DNA from: JACIYW01 sp014359745
Lineage (GTDB): Bacteria; Pseudomonadota; Alphaproteobacteria; Rhodobacterales; Rhodobacteraceae
Assembly: GCA_050433985.1 (NCBI GenBank)
Contig: JBNPWE010000017.1
Span: forward strand, 1 to 59,652
Length of the DNA stretch: 59,652 bases
Direction: 5' to 3'
The position numbers were made by a program, and so were the translations under genes. Below, piece by piece: positions 36,134-45,687 of the stretch (within the stretch, counting starts at the first letter, position 1; each line of letters begins with the position of its first letter). The notes beneath the pieces were generated by a model, which made no database searches, had not been told where the DNA came from, and saw only the letters and a program-made list of their open reading frames with translations.

Positions 36134-38107
36134 TCAGTCCCCCGCCGCGCGGCCCTTGAGGGCGACAATGCCCTTGGGCCGGAATTGAATGAAAAGGATG
36201 ATGAACAGGATCATCCAGGTCTGCGCCGCCAGCGTGTTCGAGGGGTTCAACCACTCTATCCCCTTTTGCAAAAACCCGATCATCGACGCCCCCGCCAGCG
36301 TGCCCCACACATTGCCGACCCCGCCCACGACCACCGTCATGAAGCTTTGCACGATATAGTTGCTGCCCATCTCGGATGTGACCTGCGCATAAAGGCCGAT
36401 GGCCACGCCCGCGATGCCGGCAATGCCCGACCCAAGGCCAAAGGTCAGCATGTTGATGCGGTCGGGGTTGATCCCCATCGATGCGGCCATGCCGGGGTTT
36501 TGCGTGACCGCCCGCACCTCCAGCCCCAGCCTTGTGCGTTTGAGGGTGTAAAGCAGCAGCCCCAGAAAGATCAGCGCCAGCACGAATATCGCCACCCGGA
36601 TCGTGGAAATGCCGATGATATCATTGATCGTGATCGCGCCCCCCAGCCAGTCGGGTGCTGTCAGGGGCCGCGCCTGGGTGCCAAAAATGTTCTTGGCCAG
36701 TTGTTGCAGCGCGATAGAGATGCCGAATGTCGCCAGCAACGTCTCCAGCGGGCGGGTATACAGATGGCGGATCACCAGCCGTTCCATCGCCACGCCCGCG
36801 CCAAAGGTCACGGCAAAGGCCAGCGGCAGGGCGACCAGCAGGCTGACGGTGTAATCGGGCACGAAAAGCTGCACCACATAGCCGGTATAGGCGCCCATCA
36901 TGATGAATTCGCCATGCGCCATGTTGATCACGCCCATCACGCCAAAGGTGATGGCAAGGCCGATGGCGGCCAGAAAGAAGATCGACGCCAGCGACAGCCC
37001 GTCAAGCACCAGATCCGCCGCCTGATAAAGGTGCAGCTTTTGCGCGGTCACCGCCAGCGCGGCCTCGGCCGCCTGGGTGATGGCCGGATCGGGTTCGGTG
37101 TAGACCTCATAGAACACATGCGCGGCGACGGCCCGCGCCACCTCGCCGCTGGTGGCGCGGGGCGGCAGGGCGCCAGCGGCCTCCAGCGCCTCATGGGCGC
37201 GTTCGCGCGCGGCCTCGCTGTCAAGCTGATGGATCGGCACACCGCCCACCCTGCCCCCGTCGATATGGGCCGCCAGCGCCTCGCGCAGGTCGGCGGCACT
37301 CTGGCGTGGGGGCACCAGACCGGCGTCAACCAGCCGGTCAAAGGCCGCCTCGGTGGTGATATCCTTGCCCGGCACCAGCACGCGGGCGATGTTTTTCCCC
37401 TGGGGCAGGGTTGGCGCCGCACCCGGCACCCGCGCGGCCAGTTGGTTCAGCACGCCGCGCGCCTCGATGCTTATGTCGCCCGCAAGGCCGTCGATCGCCG
37501 CGATCCGCGCCTCTGTGGATGGGCCGAATTGCGCGGTCAGAAACCTCAGCAGCCGCGCCTTGCGCGCTCTGATCGCAGCGTCGGGTTCGGTGTCGATAGA
37601 TGCGGCAAGGGGCGCGATCTGGGCGGGCGCGGGATTGCGCAGGATCGCGGCCAGCGCCGCCTGCCGCCGCTCGGCGTCCGGGGCGGTCAGTTCAAAAGGC
37701 ACCAGCGCCGCCGCGATCAATTCCCGCACACCTGAATTCGGGCGGATCTGATCCACATCGCGGGCGCCGATCCCGGCCACCGCATCGCCGCTGTCGATAT
37801 CGCGCAGCCGCAGCGCAGCGCCCGCCCCCTCGCCATACAGGAACAACCCGTCAGCGCCGCGCTGATAAACACCGCGATCCTGCCAGCGGCGCAGGAATTC
37901 ATCGGTGCCGGGCCGACCCGCCGCCACAAGCGCATCGATCACCGGCCCGATGGTCAGGCGTGAAGGTTTGGCGATCTGGTCGCGGTAGTCCTGCAACAAG
38001 GGTCGCAGGCCCTCTTGCGCCATGGCCCTCACGGGCGCCAACGCGGGCAGACCGGCAAGCACTAGCAGGATAGCCGCCACACGAGCGACAGAAGCGATGA
38101 AACACAT
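36134..38107 (-). CDS. urtB: Urea ABC transporter permease UrtB
   Basis: UrtB is the LivH-class permease. The 657-residue protein has a signal peptide (VAAILLVLAGLPALAPVRAMA) and an N-terminal extracytoplasmic region of about 330 residues with HEAT-like helical repeats (RQAALAAILRNPAPAQIAPL, ARKARLLRFLTAQF). The membrane domain comes after about 370, with ITFGVMGVINMAHGEFIMMGAY and ALQQLAKNIFG. The extended N-terminus is characteristic of UrtB and absent from ordinary LivH. It is 63 bases after urtA. Confidence 0.94.
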   Translation of the reverse strand: MCFIASVARVAAILLVLAGLPALAPVRAMAQEGLRPLLQDYRDQIAKPSRLTIGPVIDALVAAGRPGTDEFLRRWQDRGVYQRGADGLFLYGEGAGAALRLRDIDSGDAVAGIGARDVDQIRPNSGVRELIAAALVPFELTAPDAERRQAALAAILRNPAPAQIAPLAASIDTEPDAAIRARKARLLRFLTAQFGPSTEARIAAIDGLAGDISIEARGVLNQLAARVPGAAPTLPQGKNIARVLVPGKDITTEAAFDRLVDAGLVPPRQSAADLREALAAHIDGGRVGGVPIHQLDSEAARERAHEALEAAGALPPRATSGEVARAVAAHVFYEVYTEPDPAITQAAEAALAVTAQKLHLYQAADLVLDGLSLASIFFLAAIGLAITFGVMGVINMAHGEFIMMGAYTGYVVQLFVPDYTVSLLVALPLAFAVTFGAGVAMERLVIRHLYTRPLETLLATFGISIALQQLAKNIFGTQARPLTAPDWLGGAITINDIIGISTIRVAIFVLALIFLGLLLYTLKRTRLGLEVRAVTQNPGMAASMGINPDRINMLTFGLGSGIAGIAGVAIGLYAQVTSEMGSNYIVQSFMTVVVGGVGNVWGTLAGASMIGFLQKGIEWLNPSNTLAAQTWMILFIILFIQFRPKGIVALKGRAAGD

Positions 38108-38170
38108 GGGAAAGCCTTGACGAAAAGGGGGGCGCACGCGGGGGCCGGGGCCCCCGCGCAATCGCAGGCG

Positions 38171-39451
38171 TCAGTAGTTAGAGGTCATCTGTACGCAGGT
38201 CTTGGTCTGGGTGTTGTACATGCCGCAGCCCAGATCCTTCCAGTCACTGATCAGAACCGCGCTTTCGGGCAGATAATCGGTCCAGGCATCGCCGGGCACC
38301 TCATCGGTCTGGCTGATGATGTCGAACTGCCCATCGGCGCGGATCTCGCCGATCAGGACCGGTTTGGTCAGGTGATGGTTGGGCAGCATCACCGCCGTGC
38401 CGCCGGTCAGGTTCGGCACCTCTTGCCCGTACATGGCGCTGCGCACCGCGTCCACGTCGGTTGTGCCCGCCTTTTCCACCGCCTGCGTCCACATGGTAAA
38501 GCCGATATAGGTGGCCTCCATCGGGTCATTGGTCACCCGGTTTTCACCCATGCGTTCTTTCCAGGCGGCGACAAAGGCGCGGTTGATATCGGTATCGGCC
38601 GACTGGAAATAGTTCCACGCGGCAAGGTGACCAACCAGGTTCGACGTATCCAGGCCCGAAAGTTCTTCCTCGCCCACCGAAAAGGCAACGACGGGGATGT
38701 CATCGGCCGACACACCGGCCGCCGCCAGTTCCTTGTAAAAGCCCACGTTCGCATCGCCGTTGATGGTGGAAATCACCCCAACCTTCTTGCCGTCGGCGCC
38801 CAGGGCCACGACATCCGACACGATGGTCGCCCAGTCGGAATGCCCGAACGGGGTGTAGTTCACGAAGATGTCGCCTTCGGCAATCCCCTTGGATTTGAGA
38901 TAGGACGCAAGAATATTGTTGGTGGTACGCGGGTAAACATAATCGGTGCCAAGCAGCGCGAATTTTTCAACGCCCAGTTCTTCCAGAAAATAATCCACCG
39001 CCGGGATCGCCTGCTGATTTGGCGCGGCACCCGTGTAAAACACGTTCCTTGACGATTCCTCGCCCTCGTATTGCACCGGATAGAACATCAGCCCGTTCAG
39101 CTCTTCCAGCACCGGAAGCGCGGATTTGCGGCTGACGCTGGTCCAGCTTCCGAAAATCACCGAAACCTTGCTCACCGTCAGCAATTCGCGGGCCTTTTCG
39201 GCAAAAAGCGGCCAATCCGACGCCGGATCAACCACCACCGCCTCGATCTGGCAGCCCAGAAGCCCGCCCTTGGCGTTCTGCTGATCAACCATCATCAGCA
39301 CCGTATCCTTGAGCGTCGTCTCCGAGATCGCCATCGTCCCCGAAAGCGAATGCAGCACGCCCACCTTGATCGGGCAGTTCTGCGCCAGGGCGGGGGCCGC
39401 CATCACCGCAGTTGTCGTGGCCAGGCCGGCCAGCAGGATCTTGATAGTCAT
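38171..39451 (-). CDS. urtA: Urea ABC transporter substrate-binding protein UrtA
   Basis: UrtA is the periplasmic receptor that captures urea or short amides. The 426-residue protein has a signal peptide (MTIKILLAGLATTTAVMAAPALA) followed by the mature start QNCPIKVGVLHSLSGTMA, and the UrtA-specific YVYPRTTNNILASYL and GQEVPNLTGGTAVMLPNHH. It heads urtABCDE. Such operons are usually under nitrogen control (NtrC or GlnR); I could not place a sigma-54 promoter here with confidence. Confidence 0.96.
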   Translation of the reverse strand: MTIKILLAGLATTTAVMAAPALAQNCPIKVGVLHSLSGTMAISETTLKDTVLMMVDQQNAKGGLLGCQIEAVVVDPASDWPLFAEKARELLTVSKVSVIFGSWTSVSRKSALPVLEELNGLMFYPVQYEGEESSRNVFYTGAAPNQQAIPAVDYFLEELGVEKFALLGTDYVYPRTTNNILASYLKSKGIAEGDIFVNYTPFGHSDWATIVSDVVALGADGKKVGVISTINGDANVGFYKELAAAGVSADDIPVVAFSVGEEELSGLDTSNLVGHLAAWNYFQSADTDINRAFVAAWKERMGENRVTNDPMEATYIGFTMWTQAVEKAGTTDVDAVRSAMYGQEVPNLTGGTAVMLPNHHLTKPVLIGEIRADGQFDIISQTDEVPGDAWTDYLPESAVLISDWKDLGCGMYNTQTKTCVQMTSNY

Positions 39452-40040
39452 GTCTCTCGGAACTCCCATGTCCGGGCCGCAAGGGGTCGCACCGGCGGGT
39501 TGTCACACCCCCGACCGGCTGTCAGACTGCCCTCGCAGCATCACGATGTTGTCCCCGTTCGGTGGCCCCCATCTGTCACGATCCGGGCCGCCGAACGGTG
39601 TGGCCGCTTTCATCAAGCGCCCCCATCCAACAAGACCCGCGCCCGGCTGACCATCAAACAGCGCGGCCAAGCGCCAGACTTCGCGATGTTTGCCCGAATT
39701 TTAACGCTTGCCGCGCGATACTGCCTGACTTTTTGGCGCGAAAAGCGTTATCGATTGTGCAAGCGGCGGATCGGATGACCGCCAAGGCCACCCGCTTTCA
39801 GCACGGGCCGCGCGCAATCGGACCCAGACCTTGACCGCATAGAAAACCGCGCGCGCATTTCATCTTGGAACAAATACTCATCCCCGCGCCCGCCATACGC
39901 GCGCCGGTCAGGGGAATGGATTAAACTGGCTAAAATCCGCGAACCTCGGTGCGCGACCACTGCCAACCGGGATCACCCCCGCTTGGCAGGCCACGCCTGC
40001 ACCAGAAAAATGAACGCGAGTCAGGAAAAGGTCGTGGTAA
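39452..40040. other. 589-base intergenic region, urtA promoter side
   Basis: This stretch between urtA and sdhB on the same strand carries no convincing gene. It holds the urtA promoter and leader at 39452 onward, an AT-richer block at about 39690-39760, and interspersed repeat copy 5 at 39811-39915. Both reading directions have only short frames without recognisable motifs. Confidence 0.6.
39811..39915 (+). repeat. Interspersed repeat, copy 5, full-length form
   Basis: Core TTTCATCTTGGAACAAATAC begins at 39858. The left flank has CGCGCAATCGGACCCAGACC and GAAAACCGCGCG; the right flank has GCGCCCGCCATACGCGCGCC and GGTCAGGG. Order and spacing match copy 3; the core has one inserted C. Confidence 0.75.
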
Positions 40041-40820
40041 TCACACCACCCGCTCAACCATCATTTTCTTGATCTCGGCAATCGCCTTGGCCGGGTTCAG
40101 CCCCTTGGGGCAGGTCTTGGCGCAATTCATGATCGTGTGGCAGCGATACAGCTTGAACGGGTCTTCCAGATCGTCCAGCCGTTCGCCCGTCGCCTCGTCG
40201 CGGGAATCGATGATCCAGCGATAGGCGTGCAGAAGCGATGCGGGGCCAAGGTAGCGGTCGGAATTCCACCAATACGACGGGCAGGATGTCGAACAGCACG
40301 CGCACATCACGCATTCATAAAGCCCGTCCAGCTTTTCGCGATCCTCGATCGATTGCAGCCATTCCTTGCCGGGTTCGTTGGTCTTGGTTTCCAGCCAGGG
40401 CATGATGCTGGCGTGCTGCGCATAGAAATGGTTCAGGTCGGGGATCAGATCCTTGACCACCGGCATATGCGGCAACGGATAGATCTTTACATCGCCCTTC
40501 ACCTCGTCAAGGCCATAGATACAGGCCAGCGTGTTGATCCCGTCGATATTCATCGCGCAAGACCCGCAGATGCCTTCGCGGCACGACCGCCGGAAGGTCA
40601 GCGTCGGGTCGATCTCGTTCTTGATCTTGATCAGCGCGTCCAGGATCATCGGGCCGCAGGTGTCCATATCGACGAAATAGGTATCGACGCGCGGGTTTTC
40701 CCCGTCATCGGGCGACCAGCGATAGATCTTGAACTTGCGGACATTGGTCGCGCCGCCGGGTTTCGGCCAGGTCTTGCCGACGCGGATTTTCGAATTCTTG
40801 GGCAGGGTGAACTGAACCAT
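40041..40820 (-). CDS. sdhB: Succinate dehydrogenase iron-sulfur subunit
   Basis: SdhB carries electrons from FAD to ubiquinone in complex II. The 259-residue protein has the [2Fe-2S] site SCREGICGSCAMNI with the fourth Cys in NTLAC (about 70-90), then the C-terminal [4Fe-4S]/[3Fe-4S] ligands in CVMCACCSTSCPSYWW (about 168) and CHTIMNCAKTCPKGLNP (about 225). It follows sdhA after 62 bases. Confidence 0.97.
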   Translation of the reverse strand: MVQFTLPKNSKIRVGKTWPKPGGATNVRKFKIYRWSPDDGENPRVDTYFVDMDTCGPMILDALIKIKNEIDPTLTFRRSCREGICGSCAMNIDGINTLACIYGLDEVKGDVKIYPLPHMPVVKDLIPDLNHFYAQHASIMPWLETKTNEPGKEWLQSIEDREKLDGLYECVMCACCSTSCPSYWWNSDRYLGPASLLHAYRWIIDSRDEATGERLDDLEDPFKLYRCHTIMNCAKTCPKGLNPAKAIAEIKKMMVERVV

Positions 40821-40882
40821 CTCGGCTCTCCTAATTCAGAAACGGGGCAAGGCCCGTGTGAAGGCTGGAACGCTGCCGCACC

Positions 40883-42688
40883 TCAATAAACCCGCTTTTT
40901 CGGGGCGATCTTTGCGCGTCCGATGCCGCCCTCGGATTCGGACGTCAACGGTTCGGTGTGAACCGGGCGATAGTCAAGATCGACCTTCTTGCCGTCGACA
41001 TAGGCCAGCGAATGCTTGCGCCAGGTCTTGTCGTCGCGGTCCGGATAATCCTCGCGCGCGTGGGCGCCGCGGCTTTCCTTCCGGGCCAGCGCACTGTTGA
41101 TCGTGGCCAGCGCGTTCGGCATCAGGTTGGCCAGTTCCAGCGTCTCCATCAGGTCAGAGTTCCAGATCAGCGACCGGTCCGTGACCGTCAGATCTGCCAT
41201 TTTTCCGGCGATCTTGTCCATCTCGGTCACGCCATGGGCCATCGAGTCCTCGGTGCGGAACACTGCGGCGTCGTTTTGCATGGTGCGCTGCATTTCCAGC
41301 CGAAGATCAGCGGTGGGGACGGCACCCTTGGCATGGCGCAGCCCGTCAAACCGGTCCAGCGCCCGGTCAATGGCGGCGCGGTTCAGCACCGGGTTGGCAG
41401 CGTCGCGGTCCACAACCTGCCCAGCCCGGATAGAGGCGGCCCGCCCCAGCACCACAAGGTCGATCAAGCTGTTGGCGCCAAGGCGATTCGCGCCATGCAG
41501 CGACGCACAGGCCGCTTCGCCCGCCGCCATCAGGCCGGGCACCACGGCGTCCGGGGTGTCTTTGGTCGGCTTCAGAACCTCGCCCCAATAGTTGGTGGGG
41601 ATGCCGCCCATGTTGTAATGCACCGTCGGCAGCACCGGGATCGGTTGCTTGGTGACATCGACGCCGGCAAAGATCTTGGCCGTTTCGGAAATCCCCGGCA
41701 GCCGTTCATGCAGCAACTCGGGCGGCAGGTGGTTCAGGTTCAGGTGGATGTGATCCTTGTTCGGCCCGACGCCACGGCCTTCGCGGATCTCGATGGTCAT
41801 ACAGCGCGACACCACATCGCGCGACGCAAGATCCTTGAACGTGGGCGCATATCGTTCCATGAACCGCTCACCTTCCGAGTTGGTGAGGTAGCCGCCCTCG
41901 CCGCGCGCGCCTTCGGTGATCAGCATGCCGGGGCCGAAAACCCCGGTGGGGTGGAACTGCACGAATTCCATGTCCTGCAGCGGCAGCCCGGCGCGCGCCA
42001 CCAACCCGCCACCGTCGCCGGTGCAGGTATGGGCCGAGGTGCAGTTGAAATAGGCCCGGCCATAGCCGCCGGTGGCCAGAACCACCATCTTGGCGTTGAA
42101 CACATGCAGCGTGCCGTCGTCGAGCTTCCAGCATACCACGCCCTGACAGGCGCCATCTTCCGCCATGATCAGGTCAATGGCGAAATATTCGATGTAGAAT
42201 TCCGCCTTCTGCTTCAGGCTTTGGCCATACAGCGTGTGCAGCATCGCGTGGCCGGTACGGTCGGCGGCGGCGCAGACCCGCTGCACCGGCACGCCCTCGC
42301 CGTATTCGGTGGTATGGCCGCCGAACGGGCGCTGATAGATCTTGCCCTCTTCGGTGCGGGAAAATGGCACGCCGTAATGTTCCAGCTCATACACCGCCTT
42401 GGGTGCCTCGCGGGCGACATATTCCATCGTGTCCATGTCGCCCAGCCAGTCGGACCCCTTGATGGTGTCGAACATGTGCCATTGCCAGCTGTCCGGGCCC
42501 ATGTTGCCCAGCGACGCGGCAATCCCGCCCTGCGCGGCGACCGTGTGCGACCGGGTGGGAAACACCTTGGTCACGCAGGCGGTGCGCAGGCCCTGTTCGG
42601 CCATGCCCAGCGTCGCGCGCAGCCCCGCGCCGCCCGCGCCCACCACCACCACGTCGTAAACGTGTTCTTCGATCTCGTAAGCAGCCAT
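40883..42688 (-). CDS. sdhA: Succinate dehydrogenase flavoprotein subunit
   Basis: SdhA oxidises succinate to fumarate with covalent FAD. The 601-residue protein has VVVGAGGAGLRATLG at the N-terminus, the flavinylated His in FPTRSHTVAAQGG (about residue 45), active-site segments FHPTGVFGPGMLITEGARGEGG and VPVLPTVHYNMGGIPTN-like sequence, and NRLGANSLIDLVVLGRAA. Intact and of normal length. The gene order C-D-A-B is usual. Confidence 0.97.
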   Translation of the reverse strand: MAAYEIEEHVYDVVVVGAGGAGLRATLGMAEQGLRTACVTKVFPTRSHTVAAQGGIAASLGNMGPDSWQWHMFDTIKGSDWLGDMDTMEYVAREAPKAVYELEHYGVPFSRTEEGKIYQRPFGGHTTEYGEGVPVQRVCAAADRTGHAMLHTLYGQSLKQKAEFYIEYFAIDLIMAEDGACQGVVCWKLDDGTLHVFNAKMVVLATGGYGRAYFNCTSAHTCTGDGGGLVARAGLPLQDMEFVQFHPTGVFGPGMLITEGARGEGGYLTNSEGERFMERYAPTFKDLASRDVVSRCMTIEIREGRGVGPNKDHIHLNLNHLPPELLHERLPGISETAKIFAGVDVTKQPIPVLPTVHYNMGGIPTNYWGEVLKPTKDTPDAVVPGLMAAGEAACASLHGANRLGANSLIDLVVLGRAASIRAGQVVDRDAANPVLNRAAIDRALDRFDGLRHAKGAVPTADLRLEMQRTMQNDAAVFRTEDSMAHGVTEMDKIAGKMADLTVTDRSLIWNSDLMETLELANLMPNALATINSALARKESRGAHAREDYPDRDDKTWRKHSLAYVDGKKVDLDYRPVHTEPLTSESEGGIGRAKIAPKKRVY

Positions 42689-42700
42689 GAGTTTTGTCCT

Positions 42701-43072
42701 TCAGAGCGCGATCTTGACCAGCGCGAAAAGCCCCGTTGCCGTCACCAGATATGACAGCGAAAACGCCAGGATGATCAGCGCCTTGCGGGTCGTGCCGCGC
42801 GCGTAATCCTCTATCATCATCTGCGCGCCCTTGGCGAAATGCCGCATCCCCACCACCAGGATAAGACCGGTCAGGATCGCCGGGAACGGGCGCGCGAACA
42901 CCTCCAGCACCTCGGCCCGGCTACCGCCAAGGGTTGAACCCACGATATAAAGCCAGACCGGCATCATGAACGCCAAGCCCACGGCGCTGGCCTGCATGTA
43001 CCAGTGATGTTCGGTGCCGCTGTGCGCGGCGCCGCGCCCCTCGGCGCGCTTGCGATCGGTGATGTAACGCAT
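42701..43072 (-). CDS. sdhD: Succinate dehydrogenase hydrophobic anchor subunit SdhD
   Basis: This 123-residue inner-membrane anchor has three helices (SAVGLAFMMPVWLYIVGSTL; FPAILTGLILVVGMRHFAKGAQ; KALIILAFSLSYLVTATGLFAL). The segment GMRHFAKGAQMMIEDY fits the quinone/haem region with a conserved Asp-Tyr. The start MRYITDRKRAEG at 43072 was chosen from a much longer open frame because upstream sequence overlaps sdhC and is not conserved. Confidence 0.9.
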   Translation of the reverse strand: MRYITDRKRAEGRGAAHSGTEHHWYMQASAVGLAFMMPVWLYIVGSTLGGSRAEVLEVFARPFPAILTGLILVVGMRHFAKGAQMMIEDYARGTTRKALIILAFSLSYLVTATGLFALVKIAL

Positions 43073-43083
43073 GAACGGCCCTT

Positions 43084-43467
43084 TCAGATGATGACGATCG
43101 TCAGCACGGTCAGAACGACCGATCCGATGATCATGCCCCAGCCCAGCTTTTCGGCGGTGGGAATATCCAGCCCCTTGCCCGCGTCGAAATAAAGATGCCG
43201 CAGCCCGGCAAGGTAATGATACCACACCGCCCAAAGCGACAGCACCAGCACCAGATCGCCGAACCACGATGTGACGATGGCATCGGCAAAGGCGAAATAG
43301 GCATCGCTTGTCGCGGCGGCCAGCAGCCACCACACCACCAGAACCGCCGACACGATCAGCGCGTTGCCGGTGATCCGCGTCAGGATCGATGTCATCGATG
43401 TAAGTTGCGGGCGGTAGATCTGCAAATGCGGTGACAGCGGGCGCACGGGCCTGTTCACGTCTGCCAT
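43084..43467 (-). CDS. sdhC: Succinate dehydrogenase cytochrome b556 subunit SdhC
   Basis: This 127-residue anchor has the classic N-terminus RPLSPHLQIYRPQLTSMTSI, with Ser and Arg at the quinone site, followed by three helices. The haem-ligand region is WYHYLAGLRHLYFDAGKG. The start MADVNRPVRP at 43467 was chosen over a longer frame from 43656 on family length. It heads sdhCDAB. Confidence 0.93.
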   Translation of the reverse strand: MADVNRPVRPLSPHLQIYRPQLTSMTSILTRITGNALIVSAVLVVWWLLAAATSDAYFAFADAIVTSWFGDLVLVLSLWAVWYHYLAGLRHLYFDAGKGLDIPTAEKLGWGMIIGSVVLTVLTIVII

Positions 43468-43646
43468 GGCGGCTTCCTCTTGCTTTGGCACGGTCATGGG
43501 CACGGCCATTAGCGCGCAAAAAACGGCGCGGTTCCGGGTGCCTGACACCGCATCAATAGCGAAATCTGACGGAATGTCACGCGACCAGAGGGGGTCAAGC
43601 AAAGGATTTTTGCGGAATTCTGCGAATAAATCTCGAAAAAAGCTTG

Positions 43647-43679
43647 TTGTGATCACGCCGCATCAAGGCGTGATCACAA
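43647..43679 (-). terminator. Intrinsic terminator of torF gene
   Basis: TTGTGATCACGCC and GGCGTGATCACAA form a perfect 13-bp stem around a 7-base loop. Read on the minus strand it is followed by CAAGCTTTTTTCG, so it ends the transcript of the porin-like gene 15 bases upstream. Confidence 0.85.
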
Positions 43680-43693
43680 ATTTTCGGTCCCGT

Positions 43694-44335
43694 TCAGCGG
43701 CTGAACAGAGTCGTGTCGAAGGAAACGCTGACCACGACAAGGCTTTCGCTGACGTCGGTATCATAATAGCGCAGATCAAGCGCCGCGACGTCCGACAACG
43801 CATAGTTGATGCCGACATCGTACCAATCGGCATCCGTCGCGTCATCGTTACCCGCGGTGCCCGAAAGCGTCCATTTTTCGGTAATCGCATATTCGGCGGT
43901 GCCGCTGTAGGCGACGTTTTCCTTGCTTGGGTCATAGGCGATAAAGCCGGTGACGGTGAACTGATCCCCGATCGGAACGCCCAGGGTAAAGGTCACCTCG
44001 TCACAGCAATAGCCGGAATCGTTATAATAGAACAACACATACCCGGCATCATAGGTGATGCCGTTCGCCAACTCGCCCCGGTATCCGGCGTAAAGGTCAA
44101 CCTCATAATCGTTATTGTCGCCAAAATCGACATTCGACGCCCAGGCCCCGGCATAAAGCCCTTTGTATTCGCCTTCCAGGTAGGCCTGAACCGCCGGATC
44201 CTTGTCGGTCTGCGACTGACCGCGAAACACATAATCAGAGGTGAACGCCAAACCACCGTAAACGTTGAAATCCTGTGCCTGTGCGGCAACGGGAAGCATC
44301 AGAAAAGGCGCAAGCGCCATAAGGGGGAAACGCAT
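43694..44335 (-). CDS. TorF-family outer-membrane porin-like protein
   Basis: The 213-residue product has a signal peptide (MALAPFLMLPVAAQAQ) and then DFNVYGGLAFTSDYVFRGQSQTDKDPAVQAYLEGE. The opening NVYGG..SDYVFRGQSQT is the signature of TorF (TIGR02001) proteins, small beta-barrels of the outer membrane. Alternating strands with aromatic ends (YEVDLYAGYRGEL, LSGTAGNDDA) follow, ending in an Arg. Substrate unknown; some members bind thiamine or other small ligands. The start at 44335 is the family-like one; 44347 is also in frame. Confidence 0.85.
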   Translation of the reverse strand: MRFPLMALAPFLMLPVAAQAQDFNVYGGLAFTSDYVFRGQSQTDKDPAVQAYLEGEYKGLYAGAWASNVDFGDNNDYEVDLYAGYRGELANGITYDAGYVLFYYNDSGYCCDEVTFTLGVPIGDQFTVTGFIAYDPSKENVAYSGTAEYAITEKWTLSGTAGNDDATDADWYDVGINYALSDVAALDLRYYDTDVSESLVVVSVSFDTTLFSR

Positions 44336-44445
44336 CTTGTGCTCCATATGAAAGTGCGTGATCAGATCAGCAGGGATTTCTGCCATATGCAGCATTCCAG
44401 CGTCACGATCCCGTCATATTTGCGGGTATTGCCTGCTTTTTTGGC

Positions 44446-45483
44446 TTAATGTGGCATGAATGCCCAAATATCGAGATCAAGCAGCACCCCGGCATCATAT
44501 TTGCCCGCCGCATCGCGCAGGATGCCCGCGCCCGCGCCCTTGGTGGCCACCAGCCGCAACCGGATCGCGCCCACGCCCGGCGCATGGGTTTCGGCGATGT
44601 CCAGCACCTCGGACCAGGCGCGCACCGTATCCCCGGCAAAGCACGGATTGGCATGCGCGCCCGCGTTGATCGCGGCGATCATCTGCGCATTGGCCAGCCC
44701 GTTGAACGACAGCGCGCGCGCCAGGCTGATCACATGGCCACCATAGATCAGCCGCCGCCCGTCGGGGCGGTTGGTCGCGTCGAAATGCACCCGCGCGGTG
44801 TTCTGCCACAGGCGGGTGGCCAGCATATGCTCTGCCTCTTCCACCGTCACGCCGTCCACATGGTCGATCACCTCGCCCACCCGGTAATCGCGCAGGCGGT
44901 GCGGCTCTCCGGCCAGGGTGAAATCATGGCGGCGGAAATCCAGCCCCTCGGGCACCACCAGATCGCTTGCGGCCACCGCACCGGCCAGATCGGGCACCAC
45001 CGTCTCGGGGGCCGGCGCATCGGGATCGGCCTTTTTCACCATCACCCAGCGCACATAGCGCAGCACCGCGCGGCCATGCTGGTTGTGCCCGGTGGTGCGC
45101 ACCCAGACCACGCCGGTCTTGCCGTTGGAATTCTGCTTCAGCCCGATCACTTCAGAACTGGCCGACAGCGTATCGCCGGGCCAGACCGGGGCCAGGAACC
45201 GCCCCTCGGCATAGCCCAGATTGGCCACGGCATTCAGCGATATGTCGGGAACCGTCTTGCCGAACACCAGATGAAACACCGCCAGATCATCAATGGGTGC
45301 CCCCGGCAGGCCAGAGGCGCGCGCGAATTCATCCGATGAATACAGCGCGTGCCGGGCAGGATACAGCGCATGATACAGCGCCCGCTCCCCCCCCGAAACG
45401 GTGCGCGGCACCGCATGGGCGATCACCTGCCCGACGCGGTAATCCTCGAAAAAGCGGCCCCGGCTGGTTTTCACGGCCATCAT
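44446..45483 (-). CDS. mch: Mesaconyl-CoA hydratase
   Basis: Mch hydrates mesaconyl-C1-CoA to beta-methylmalyl-CoA in the ethylmalonyl-CoA pathway of acetate assimilation. The 345-residue protein is a double hotdog (MaoC-like) enzyme: FFEDYRVGQVIAHAVPRTVS near the start, LALFHLVFGKTVPDISLNAVANLGYAEG-type sequence, and a second copy with LRDYRVGEVIDHVDGVTVEEAEHM and VHFDATN. Its ATG overlaps the stop of the DUF1737 gene (ATGA). Together with mcl2 it gives the pathway's lower steps. Confidence 0.9.
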   Translation of the reverse strand: MMAVKTSRGRFFEDYRVGQVIAHAVPRTVSGGERALYHALYPARHALYSSDEFARASGLPGAPIDDLAVFHLVFGKTVPDISLNAVANLGYAEGRFLAPVWPGDTLSASSEVIGLKQNSNGKTGVVWVRTTGHNQHGRAVLRYVRWVMVKKADPDAPAPETVVPDLAGAVAASDLVVPEGLDFRRHDFTLAGEPHRLRDYRVGEVIDHVDGVTVEEAEHMLATRLWQNTARVHFDATNRPDGRRLIYGGHVISLARALSFNGLANAQMIAAINAGAHANPCFAGDTVRAWSEVLDIAETHAPGVGAIRLRLVATKGAGAGILRDAAGKYDAGVLLDLDIWAFMPH

Positions 45484-45683
45484 TGCGCCCCCAGCTTCAT
45501 CTCGGGGGAATAGGGCGCGTCGATGTCCTTCGTCACCGCCTGCCCGCAGCGCATCACGCCGTTGGCGGCGTCAAAAGCATAGCTGGGGCTGCCGTAAAGC
45601 ACCCAGCCCTTCGACAGCGCGTCCGACACCTTGTGGCAAAACGCGGATGTATCGTCACCCGACAGAAACCGATAGATCTTCAT
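45480..45683 (-). CDS. DUF1737 small protein
   Basis: This 67-residue soluble protein starts MKIYRFLSGDDTSAFCHKVS and contains SKGWVLYGSPSYAFD, the pattern of DUF1737 (K-x-Y-x-x-L-T/S-x-x-D, then L-x-x-G-W-x-L-x-G-x-P). Function unknown. It sits between nnrU (4-base gap) and mch (overlap), so it is tightly in the operon. Confidence 0.85.
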   Translation of the reverse strand: MKIYRFLSGDDTSAFCHKVSDALSKGWVLYGSPSYAFDAANGVMRCGQAVTKDIDAPYSPEMKLGAQ

Positions 45684-45687
45684 TGCA

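Noticed and set aside
39690..39770. Possible sigma-54 promoter or NtrC site before urtA
   Set aside because: No GG-N10-GC pair in the right place and sense; only the AT-rich patch is visible.
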